This document shows positions 32,250-39,789 of a DNA stretch of 41,953 nt, in pieces. This DNA comes from JABCZZ01 sp964454545 (GTDB lineage: Bacteria; Pseudomonadota; Alphaproteobacteria; Rickettsiales; JABCZZ01): contig CAYVTI010000020.1 in NCBI GenBank assembly GCA_964454545.1, positions 1 through 41,953 on the forward strand, written 5' to 3'. Under the pieces are notes generated by a model. It did no database searches. It was not told where the DNA came from and saw only the letters and a list, made by a program, of their open reading frames with translations. Position 1 is the stretch's first letter. Each line of letters starts with the position of its first letter. Position numbers and translations under genes: made by a program.

Positions 32250-33635
32250 CTAAGCTGCGTTTCTAAAATTAATGCCGCTGGCAAAAAGTTCATTCGAAAG
32301 GCTGTTCTGCAAATTTAAGAGTCCGGCTTGCGAATGCGATTCACAGCGCGCAACAAGAGCGGCCTGCGTATTGGATGCGCGCAACAGCCACCAGCCATCC
32401 TCTACCATTACTCTCACGCCGTCGATATCGCTGAACTTGGCACCTGCTTTTTTAAGCCTTCCGCTTACTTCATCGATAATGGCAAATTTACGGTCTTCAT
32501 TACATTCTATGCGTATCTCCGCTGTGGAATATGTCTTTGGCAATGTCTTCCGCAGATCAGAGAGTCTACTTTTATTATTAGCAAGAAGGGAGAGCAACCG
32601 CACTGCCGCATAAACTCCATCATCATAGCCAAAATATTTATCCGCAAAGAACATATGCCCGCTCATTTCACCGGCAAGCACTGCTTTGGTTTCCGCCATT
32701 TTCGTCTTTATCAGCGAATGCCCGGTTTTCCACATTAACGGCTTGCCGCCCATGCGCAAAATTTCATCAAACAATACCTGGCTAGCCTTCACATCTGCTA
32801 TAATCGTTGCCCCTCTATCATTGGCAAGTACCTCGGAGGCATAAATCGCAAGCAGCTGATCGCCAAAAAGTATCTCCCCGGTTTCATCCACCACGCCTAT
32901 GCGATCTCCGTCCCCATCAAATGCAATTCCGACATCGCATTGCTTATCGTGAACTGCGTTGATAAGGTCCTGCATATTTTTCACTACGCTCGGATCAGGA
33001 TGATGGTTGGGAAACGTACCATCGATTTCTGTAAAAAGCGTAGTGTGCTTCCCGGGAAGTTTTTTTACTAATTCCTGTACTATTTCGCCTGTAGCGCCGT
33101 TTCCTGCATCCCATGCAACCTTCAAAGCGTTTTTGCAATCATATGCTTTGAGTAAAGTGTCTATATAGGTAGTTGAATAATTCTTATCATTCGCCTTGCC
33201 TGCGCCGGTATTACATTCTCCGGCCTTGGCCATTTCCCCTAGCTTTTTTATATCTCCGCCAAAAAACGGCTTCTGTCCGATCATGAACTTAAAGCCGTTA
33301 TGCGTAGGCGGATTGTGGGAACCTGTAATCATTATCCCGCCATCCAGCTTATCGGAATAAACGGCGTAATAAAGCATGGGCGTCGGGCCAACCCCTATGC
33401 ATATAACGGTTGCCCCTGCTTCCGTCAGTCCACGCACCAGTTCCTTTTCAAATGCCAGAGAAGTGGTCCTTCCATCCCGGCCAACCGCTATGGTTGGCTT
33501 CCTGATCTTCCACTCCGGCTTAAAGCTGCCAAATGTTCTTCCTATAGCGTAGGCATCTTCCGGGAAAAGTGTCTCTCCACAAATGCCGCGTATGTCATAT
33601 TCGCGTAAAATCGTCGGATGGAATAAATGCTTCAT
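32250..33635 (-). CDS. Phosphomannomutase/phosphoglucomutase
   Basis: 461 aa, full-length alpha-D-phosphohexomutase of the ManB/AlgC type. The phosphoserine loop is TGSHNPPTHNGFK with S106, the Mg2+ loop is D240-G-D242-G-D244-R, and the sugar-recognition loop is GEMSGH with E323 and S325. It interconverts mannose-6-P/mannose-1-P and probably glucose-6-P/glucose-1-P, feeding nucleotide-sugar synthesis for the envelope glycans suggested by the glycosyltransferases in this window. It overlaps folD by 4 nt. Confidence 0.93.
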   Translation of the reverse strand: MKHLFHPTILREYDIRGICGETLFPEDAYAIGRTFGSFKPEWKIRKPTIAVGRDGRTTSLAFEKELVRGLTEAGATVICIGVGPTPMLYYAVYSDKLDGGIMITGSHNPPTHNGFKFMIGQKPFFGGDIKKLGEMAKAGECNTGAGKANDKNYSTTYIDTLLKAYDCKNALKVAWDAGNGATGEIVQELVKKLPGKHTTLFTEIDGTFPNHHPDPSVVKNMQDLINAVHDKQCDVGIAFDGDGDRIGVVDETGEILFGDQLLAIYASEVLANDRGATIIADVKASQVLFDEILRMGGKPLMWKTGHSLIKTKMAETKAVLAGEMSGHMFFADKYFGYDDGVYAAVRLLSLLANNKSRLSDLRKTLPKTYSTAEIRIECNEDRKFAIIDEVSGRLKKAGAKFSDIDGVRVMVEDGWWLLRASNTQAALVARCESHSQAGLLNLQNSLSNELFASGINFRNAA

Positions 33636-34552
33636 ACGTTTGATTCAAATCCTGATACGCTGATCATGCCGCTGGTCAACGGATCTTCAATGTTATTTTG
33701 CAGGCAGGCGGCTTTTAACGTATTCGCAAGCAGACAGGCTATCGTCATAGGGCCAACGCCTCCCGGAACAGGTGTAATTGCCCTGGCACGCTGTAGCACT
33801 TCCGCAAATGCCACATCCCCGACCAGCTTTGTGCTGCCGTCGGAAAGGTGAATCCGGTTTATGCCAACGTCAATGACAACCGCACCATTCTTTATCCACT
33901 CCCCCCGCACCATTTCCGGCTTTCCCACCGCCGCTATCACTATATTTGCCTCCCTGCACAAGGCAGGCAGGTTCTTGGTATGAGAATGTGCTATAGTTAC
34001 CGTGCAGTTCTCACGCAGCAGTAATTGCGCCATAGGCTTGCCTACAATATTGGAACGGCCTATCACTATTGCGTGCTTACCTGATAAATTATCTATTACT
34101 TTTTTTATAAGCACCATGCAGCCCAGCGGCGTGCAGGGGATCATGCAATCCTGCCCTGTCGCAAGTCTTCCTACGTTTACAACGTTAAATCCGTCTACGT
34201 CCTTCATAGGATTAATCGCGTTTATGACAGCGCTTTCGTCGATATGCCTGGGTAACGGCAATTGCACCAATATACCGCTTACTTTTTCATCCCTACCCAA
34301 CTCTTTTATCTTTGCGATAAGCTCGGCCTGCGTAACCGTGTCCGGCATCTTGTAATCAAATACTTCTATGCCGGTTTCGCGGCACATTTTCCCTTTATTG
34401 CGCACGTATATCTCACTGGCCGGATCATTGCCTACCAGTATCACCGCGAGCCCTGGCGTGATGGAATGTCTAATCTTTACTTCTGCGACCACCCCTTTGA
34501 TGTGCTCGCGCATAAAGGCGGCATGCACTTTTCCATCAATGATATTTTCCAT
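33632..34552 (-). CDS. folD: Methylenetetrahydrofolate dehydrogenase/cyclohydrolase FolD
   Basis: 306 aa. It interconverts 5,10-methylene- and 10-formyl-tetrahydrofolate with NADP. Blocks seen are GNDPASEIYVRNKGKMCRET, GILVQLPLPRHID, the nucleotide-binding VIGRSNIVGKPMAQLL, and PGGVGPMTIACLL. The stop overlaps the mutase start by 4 nt and the start shares one base with the stop of the reductase upstream. It supplies formyl groups for purine synthesis, which fits purD in the same run. Confidence 0.96.
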   Translation of the reverse strand: MENIIDGKVHAAFMREHIKGVVAEVKIRHSITPGLAVILVGNDPASEIYVRNKGKMCRETGIEVFDYKMPDTVTQAELIAKIKELGRDEKVSGILVQLPLPRHIDESAVINAINPMKDVDGFNVVNVGRLATGQDCMIPCTPLGCMVLIKKVIDNLSGKHAIVIGRSNIVGKPMAQLLLRENCTVTIAHSHTKNLPALCREANIVIAAVGKPEMVRGEWIKNGAVVIDVGINRIHLSDGSTKLVGDVAFAEVLQRARAITPVPGGVGPMTIACLLANTLKAACLQNNIEDPLTSGMISVSGFESNV

Positions 34553-35574
34553 TATGCCGATACTCCCTTGGTCGTTGAATACTCAAAATGCAACGCTTCA
34601 TTCGGATGCACTAAAGGATAAATGGCATGGCAGGCCATAGCCGCTTCTGAAAAGCCGCATAATATCAGCTTCAGTTTGCCCTTGTAAGTCGCAATATCGC
34701 CAATAGCATGAATTCCGGGGATATTAGTGGCGAGAGTAGCACGATCCACGGCGATATGATTGGTATCGAGCGATAATCCCCAGTTGGCAATTGGTCCAAG
34801 CTCCATGGCAAGCCCGAAGAATGGCAACAGCACCTGTGCCTCTAATTCACGCTTTTCACCGTCCAGCGTTTCCACGGTAACACGATCTATTATTCCATTC
34901 CTGCCGTGAATTGCCGATAGCTGGTAGGGTATCACCAATTCGACATTACCGCTTTTTGCAAGGGCATCAAGCCGTGCAGCGCTTTCCGGGGCGCAGCGGA
35001 ATTTCGGCCTCCTGTGTATTACATAAATTTTCTTTGCGACATTGGCTAAGGAGATAGCCCAGTCGACTGCGGAATCCCCTCCCCCGGCAATGACTATTGT
35101 TTTGTCCCGGTAATCCTCGCGTTTCGCCACCATGTAGAATACACTCTTGCCTTCATATTCTTCTATTCCGGCAAGCGGCGGACGGTTAGGGCCAAAAGCA
35201 CCACACCCGGCGGCGATGATGACTGCCTTGCAGTGAATTTCAGTACCCTTTGAGGTATGAATGGTAAAAGATTTATCCGGACCGGCCGCAAATTTTTCCA
35301 CCTTCTGGCCAAGATGGTATACGGGTGAAAAGGGAGCGGCCTGCTCTTTTAACTTTTCAACCAGTTGTTCAGCATCAATCGCCGGATAGGCAGGTATGTC
35401 ATAAATAGGTTTTTCCGGATAAAGCGCTGCGCACTGTCCGCCGATCATATCAAGCGTATCAATCACATGGCAGCGCATTTTCAGCATTCCGGCCTCAAAT
35501 ATGGCAAAGAGCCCAACCGGCCCTGCGCCTATAATCACTATGTCTGTACTATGTTGCTGGCTCATCGCTTTCAT
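34552..35574 (-). CDS. Thioredoxin-reductase-like ferredoxin/flavodoxin-NADP reductase
   Basis: 340 aa. The FAD-binding IIGAGPVGLFAIFEAG, then MIGGQCAALYPEKPIYDIP, the NADPH site IAGGGDSAVDWA, and a terminal AIGDIATYKGKLKLILCGF define the YumC-type FNR. It lacks the CxxC pair of true thioredoxin reductase. It reduces ferredoxin for iron-sulfur assembly or other uses. The ATG at 35574 forms an ATGA overlap with the gene upstream; an ATG at 35565 is also possible. Confidence 0.9.
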   Translation of the reverse strand: MKAMSQQHSTDIVIIGAGPVGLFAIFEAGMLKMRCHVIDTLDMIGGQCAALYPEKPIYDIPAYPAIDAEQLVEKLKEQAAPFSPVYHLGQKVEKFAAGPDKSFTIHTSKGTEIHCKAVIIAAGCGAFGPNRPPLAGIEEYEGKSVFYMVAKREDYRDKTIVIAGGGDSAVDWAISLANVAKKIYVIHRRPKFRCAPESAARLDALAKSGNVELVIPYQLSAIHGRNGIIDRVTVETLDGEKRELEAQVLLPFFGLAMELGPIANWGLSLDTNHIAVDRATLATNIPGIHAIGDIATYKGKLKLILCGFSEAAMACHAIYPLVHPNEALHFEYSTTKGVSA

Positions 35575-36035
35575 TCTTTTTCGTTACCGGAAACTTCCTC
35601 GCCCCACTCTTCAATGGACTTCTTCTGCATACTTTCGAGGTGCAATATACGGCCTTTATAAATACTATCAAGCATTGCGGCAGCAATCACCGGACTGCAT
35701 AGCACAATCGCCCATCCCATCGCAGCTGAACCGTACATTACGAACCATATGACCGGATCCGACAGTTTACTCTCGATAGCAGTGAAGGTGCCGCCTTGCA
35801 TGAAAATATCGACCATATACGGAAAAACGCCGGAAAAATTAAGCGCAGCCACGGTGGAAGAGGTATATTTGTTGGGATCATGATCCACCAGATATGCCAC
35901 CATGGCAGGCAACATGCCGATGAACAGGAAAATAAAACTCATCTTAAACAGGATTGCACCCAGAATGGTCAGCGCAATTAATATATAGAAGCGCTTTTTC
36001 GATTTTACCGAGATATCGGAAACATTATTTTCCAT
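35571..36035 (-). CDS. Conserved hypothetical alphaproteobacterial membrane protein
   Basis: 154 aa with four predicted helices: about 15-33 and 34-49 (including IGMLPAMVAYLVDHDP), 62-78 (AALNFSGVFPYMVDIFM) and 94-122 (VIWFVMYGSAAMGWAIVLCSP). The C terminus is cytoplasmic and acidic. The LPAMVAYLVDxDPxKY...ALNFSGVxP wording recurs in small alphaproteobacterial proteins, some misannotated as acyl-CoA synthetase. No function is known. It is held between sixA (9-nt gap) and the reductase (4-nt overlap). Confidence 0.75.
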   Translation of the reverse strand: MENNVSDISVKSKKRFYILIALTILGAILFKMSFIFLFIGMLPAMVAYLVDHDPNKYTSSTVAALNFSGVFPYMVDIFMQGGTFTAIESKLSDPVIWFVMYGSAAMGWAIVLCSPVIAAAMLDSIYKGRILHLESMQKKSIEEWGEEVSGNEKE

Positions 36036-36044
36036 AATATACTA

Positions 36045-36557
36045 TCAGGTTTCGGACGGAGGCATGAAGTCCATGAGTTTCCCTCCTTTATTGCCCATGC
36101 GTTCCCATGAATCTAGTTTAAAACGCAATACAGTCAATGTGCCAGTAGGATATTTTGTTTTCAGCTGTTCGTATGAGTCCGTATCGTCCGGTTTGGCCAG
36201 GGTAATGGCAAGCTGGTGTATACCCGGATTATGCCCGACGATCATCACTGAATCTATATTGTCATCCAGTTTCCGGATAGAGTCTGCTACCCGGTCCGGA
36301 TTAAAAGGATAGAATGTTTTCTCAAATTTGTAGGGTGGCGACATTCCTGCGGCTTCCATAACATGAGAAAAGGTTTCACTGGTACGCCTTGCAGGCGAAG
36401 AAAGAACAAAAGACGGAACATATTTATGTTTCTTCATATAGGAGCCTATGGCTTCACAGGCCTCACGCCCGGATGCGGTCAATCTCCTGTCTATGTCTTC
36501 CTGATTGCCAGTAGCGGCTTCGGTTTTGGCATGGCGTAATAAATAAAGAGTTTTCAA
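36045..36557 (-). CDS. sixA: SixA-type histidine phosphatase
   Basis: 170 aa. The RHG motif LLRHAKTE (H9) and the second histidine H109 in MIVGHNPG identify a SixA phosphohistidine phosphatase. SixA removes phosphate from histidine in phosphotransfer domains or the nitrogen PTS protein NPr. No PTS or histidine kinase genes are nearby. It lies 10 nt after xseA in the minus-strand run. Confidence 0.85.
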   Translation of the reverse strand: MKTLYLLRHAKTEAATGNQEDIDRRLTASGREACEAIGSYMKKHKYVPSFVLSSPARRTSETFSHVMEAAGMSPPYKFEKTFYPFNPDRVADSIRKLDDNIDSVMIVGHNPGIHQLAITLAKPDDTDSYEQLKTKYPTGTLTVLRFKLDSWERMGNKGGKLMDFMPPSET

Positions 36558-36567
36558 CTTATACCTC

Positions 36568-37914
36568 TTATATCTCTTTTACCGTTTTTATACCGTCGAA
36601 AAACTGAAGTTCCAATACTTCACCTGCTCTTACGTCTAGAGTGCGGGTTATAATATTTCCATCCTGATTTCTTACCAGTACGAATCCACGCTCAAGTATA
36701 CGGGATGGGCTTAATGTTTCAAGCAGTTGCCATACATTAGCCAATTTCTGCTCCATATCACCCATATTGCGGATAATGGTGCGCTTTATGCGTTCGTCGG
36801 CATCCTTGAGCTTCTCCTGGCCATAATCTATATTTTGCATAAGGTTACGTGATTGCAACTTTGCAGATAAAATAGCAAGCTGCTGGTTTCTCATTGCAAT
36901 GGAGACAGGCAGGGACGCGGCAAGGCGCTCGCTCCAGTCATCCACTCTTATCATTGCAGCATCAATGATAGTATTGGGGGTGATAAGTCCCCTCGCATAT
37001 CCGGATATCTTGTCTTCCAGAACCTTAAGCGCATTAGTGGCGGCTGTAAGCATACGGCCTCCCAGTTCCGTGACATACAGCAGCAGTTCCGCACGTACCG
37101 GCACAGCTATTTCAGCCGCCGCCGTTGGGGTTGGGGCTCGGCGGTCAGACACATAGTCAATAAGAGTCGTATCGGTTTCATGTCCTACGGCAGATATAAC
37201 CGGAATCCTCGATGCAGCTACGGCACGGACGACTATTTCCTCATTAAACGCCCAGAGATCTTCTATCGATCCGCCGCCTCGGGCAACGATTATGAGGTCA
37301 GGCTTCCTTACGCCTTCACGGATATTATTAAATCCGCTTATTGCCTGGGTAATTTGTTCCGCCGCGCCTTCCCCCTGTACTGCCACCCCCCAGACGATAA
37401 CCTGACAGGGAAAACGATCGCTTAAACGGTGAAGTATATCCCTGATGACCGCCCCGCTTGGCGATGTTACTACCCCTATTACCTGAGGCATGAAGGGTAA
37501 CGGCCTTTTGCGTTTCTCGTCAAACAGACCTTCCGCCGCCAGCATTTTCTTGCGCTTCTCTAGAAGCGCCATCAGTGCGCCTGCGCCGCCCGGCTCCATA
37601 TAATCAACAATGATCTGATAATTCGACCGTCCGGGATACGTGGTGATCCTGCCGGAACAGGTTACTTCAAGACCATCTTCCGGCCTGAACGGAAGCTTCC
37701 CGACAACGCCTTTCCAACAGACCGCATCCAGCACGGCATTTTCATCCTTCAGCTTGAAATAAGCATGTCCCGATGTGGCTACTTTCCAGCCGGATATTTC
37801 CCCCCGCACACGCACATGGCCGAAATTGTCCTCGACAACACGCTTGAGCGCGCCGGATATTTCACTGACGCTGTAGGCTATCTGGTTATGCGTTGTAATC
37901 TGTTCCGCCAGCAT
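36568..37914 (-). CDS. xseA: Exodeoxyribonuclease VII large subunit
   Basis: 448 aa. The N-terminal OB domain (YSVSEISGALKRVVEDNFG; VRGEISGWKVATSGHAYF) precedes the catalytic region with GVVTSPSGAVIRDI, RGGGSIEDLWAFNEE and SAVGHETDTTLIDYVSDRRAPTP split over 240-275. A long helical region (about 280-400) and the terminal LSPSRILERGFVL complete it. With XseB it degrades single-stranded DNA. XseB is not in the window. It is 4 nt from purD. Confidence 0.95.
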   Translation of the reverse strand: MLAEQITTHNQIAYSVSEISGALKRVVEDNFGHVRVRGEISGWKVATSGHAYFKLKDENAVLDAVCWKGVVGKLPFRPEDGLEVTCSGRITTYPGRSNYQIIVDYMEPGGAGALMALLEKRKKMLAAEGLFDEKRKRPLPFMPQVIGVVTSPSGAVIRDILHRLSDRFPCQVIVWGVAVQGEGAAEQITQAISGFNNIREGVRKPDLIIVARGGGSIEDLWAFNEEIVVRAVAASRIPVISAVGHETDTTLIDYVSDRRAPTPTAAAEIAVPVRAELLLYVTELGGRMLTAATNALKVLEDKISGYARGLITPNTIIDAAMIRVDDWSERLAASLPVSIAMRNQQLAILSAKLQSRNLMQNIDYGQEKLKDADERIKRTIIRNMGDMEQKLANVWQLLETLSPSRILERGFVLVRNQDGNIITRTLDVRAGEVLELQFFDGIKTVKEI

Positions 37915-37918
37915 AAGA

Positions 37919-39181
37919 TTATTTATTAATAGCTTTACTCCCTATGTCCCTGCGGCAGAAGCCTTCCGGCCAGTCTATTTTATTGACCGCGCCATAGGCC
38001 AGCTTCTGCGCTTTTTCTATAGTACCGGCAAGCGCCGTCACCCCTAGCACACGTCCGCCGCTAGCAATGATATTGCCATCCTGAATTTTCGTTCCCGCGT
38101 GGAAAACCTTGACATCCTTAAGCGCTTCAACCTTATCAAGGCCATTTATTATACTACCTTTCTTATAGTTACCCGGATAACCTTTTGCCGCCATGACTAC
38201 GCACAGGGCAGCCTGCGGCTTAAAACGTATTTCCACCTTGTCCAGCCCGCCATTAACACAGGCAAGCAAAGCGGGTACCAGATCCGAGTCAAGACGCATC
38301 ATCAGCGACTGAGTTTCCGGATCACCGAAGCGCACATTATATTCAATCAATTTCGGTCCATATTTTGTAATCATGAGACCTGCAAACAGCACGCCCTTGT
38401 AGGGCATTCCTTCGCTAGCCATAGCCCGCACGGTCGGATGGATTATTTTGTTCATGACCTGCTTGCGCATATTATCCGTCATCACAGGCGCGGGAGAATA
38501 TGTACCCATGCCTCCGGTATTGGGGCCGGTGTCGCCGTCGCCCACACGCTTGTGATCCTGTGCGGAACCAAACTCGATTGCTGTATTGCCATCCGTCAGC
38601 GCGAAGAAACTGACTTCTTCTCCTTCAAGGAATTCCTCTATTACGACGGAAGCCCCGGCACTGCCGAATTTTCCGCTCATAATGTCGGCAACCGCATTAC
38701 AGGCTTCTTCTTCCGTTATGGCTACGACCACGCCTTTTCCCGCTGCAAGCCCATCCGCTTTTATCACGATTGGGGCACCTTTGCTTCTGATATATTGCAG
38801 CGCAGCAGAAATATCCGTGAAATGCTCGTAATCCGCAGTCGGGATATTGTACTTCCTGCATATGTCCTTGGTGAAACCTTTTGAGCCTTCAAGCTGCGCT
38901 GCTCCTGCTGAAGGTCCAAAAACGGGAATATTACTGGCGGACAAGGTATCGGCTATCCCTTCCACCAGCGGTACCTCCGGCCCCACTACCACCAAGTCAA
39001 TATTTTCCTTTTTGCAAAATGCTACTATCTGTTCATGCGTAAGGGCTTCCACATTTTCCACATCCCTGCTTATACCGCCATTGCCAGGCGCGCAGAATAC
39101 TTTTTTAACAAGCGGAGACTGCTTGATTTTCCAAGCAATGGCATGCTCCCTGCTGCCGGAACCGACAATAAGAATTTTCAT
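37919..39181 (-). CDS. purD: Phosphoribosylamine-glycine ligase
   Basis: 420 aa, complete ATP-grasp enzyme for the second step of purine synthesis. Blocks are VGSGSREHAIAWKI at the N terminus, GPSAGAAQLEGSKGFTK, VIKADGLAAGKGVVVA, and GPNTGGMGTYSPAP. It is the first gene of a nine-gene minus-strand run (purD to yggS) with gaps no larger than 10 nt, so a single promoter in 39182-39237 may serve all. Confidence 0.96.
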   Translation of the reverse strand: MKILIVGSGSREHAIAWKIKQSPLVKKVFCAPGNGGISRDVENVEALTHEQIVAFCKKENIDLVVVGPEVPLVEGIADTLSASNIPVFGPSAGAAQLEGSKGFTKDICRKYNIPTADYEHFTDISAALQYIRSKGAPIVIKADGLAAGKGVVVAITEEEACNAVADIMSGKFGSAGASVVIEEFLEGEEVSFFALTDGNTAIEFGSAQDHKRVGDGDTGPNTGGMGTYSPAPVMTDNMRKQVMNKIIHPTVRAMASEGMPYKGVLFAGLMITKYGPKLIEYNVRFGDPETQSLMMRLDSDLVPALLACVNGGLDKVEIRFKPQAALCVVMAAKGYPGNYKKGSIINGLDKVEALKDVKVFHAGTKIQDGNIIASGGRVLGVTALAGTIEKAQKLAYGAVNKIDWPEGFCRRDIGSKAINK

Positions 39182-39197
39182 CGTGTATGTTATCTAG

Positions 39198-39229
39198 ATG
39201 TTGCAACATTAAATACGTTTCCTTATATA
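39198..39229 (+). promoter_or_regulatory. Palindromic operator-like site and promoter between purD and the DUF3576 gene
   Basis: ATGTTGCAACAT (39198-39209) is a perfect 12-bp palindrome. Its TTGCAA (39201-39206) doubles as a -35-like hexamer, 17 nt before TATATA (39224-39229). The ATG at 39238 is only 8 nt further on and lacks a Shine-Dalgarno. A protein bound here could control both divergent genes. Confidence 0.4.
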
Positions 39230-39237
39230 CATAGCTC

Positions 39238-39753
39238 ATGGATAAAAAACTACTTATAAATTCTTTTATAAGCCTTTGCGCCCTCTTTGCTCTTAGCGGT
39301 TGCGGCCTTTTTTCGGGTGGTAAAGCGGAAGCGCCGGTTAATTCCAAGCTGGGGCTTGAAGAAAGCCGCGGCAGCCTTACAGGCGGAGCCGGTCTGTTTT
39401 CATCGGGAAATGATAAAAACAATGGCCCTGGAATTGGAGTAAACAGCTATCTGTGGCGTGCTACGCTTGATACGCTTGCATTCATGCCGCTGACCTCTGC
39501 CGATCCGTTTGGCGGCGTTATCATTACCGACTGGTATGAAGATCCCAAAACCAAGGGTGAGCGCTATAAGGTGAATGCGCTCATTATTGATAAGACGCTG
39601 CGTGCCGACGGCGTGAAGATCACCTTGTTCAAACAGAGACTGGATGGAAAAGGCGTATGGCGCAATGTAGAGGTCAACAAGGATCTTGCGCGCGATCTGG
39701 AGGACACTATTTTAACCCGTGCGCGTGAATTGCGCCTTTCACAATCCAAGTAA
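39238..39753 (+). CDS. DUF3576 lipoprotein
   Basis: 171 aa. The lipobox LSGC puts the lipidated cysteine at C22 after a hydrophobic signal, so it is anchored to the inner or outer membrane on the periplasmic side. The body contains VNSYLWRATLDTLAFMPLTSADPFGGVIITDWY (residues about 66-98, given here as VNSYLWRATLDTL and then MPLTSADPFGGV), diagnostic of the alphaproteobacterial DUF3576 family. The family regularly precedes leuS and lptE, which suggests a link to outer-membrane assembly, but no function is proven. It is divergent from purD. Confidence 0.87.
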   Translation: MDKKLLINSFISLCALFALSGCGLFSGGKAEAPVNSKLGLEESRGSLTGGAGLFSSGNDKNNGPGIGVNSYLWRATLDTLAFMPLTSADPFGGVIITDWYEDPKTKGERYKVNALIIDKTLRADGVKITLFKQRLDGKGVWRNVEVNKDLARDLEDTILTRARELRLSQSK

Positions 39754-39778
39754 AAACAGAGTCAGCTTTAAGACTCGC

Positions 39779-39784
39779 TAAAAT
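39779..39784 (+). promoter_or_regulatory. Candidate -10 box (TAAAAT) for leuS
   Basis: TAAAAT ends 5 nt before the leuS ATG; no -35 match or Shine-Dalgarno is clear. A five-base inverted repeat GAGTC/GACTC lies just upstream (about 39760-39777) and lacks a T-run, so it is not a convincing terminator. Confidence 0.25.
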
Positions 39785-39789
39785 GTATT

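Noticed and set aside
36852..36867. Possible further GTTGCAA heptamer copy within xseA
   Set aside because: Only one exact unit plus a poor second one, inside a helical region with no sign of an insertion.
38099..38884. 261-codon open frame on the plus strand
   Set aside because: It lies wholly antisense to purD, whose motifs are intact. It has no recognisable protein features and is a shadow of the purD codon pattern.
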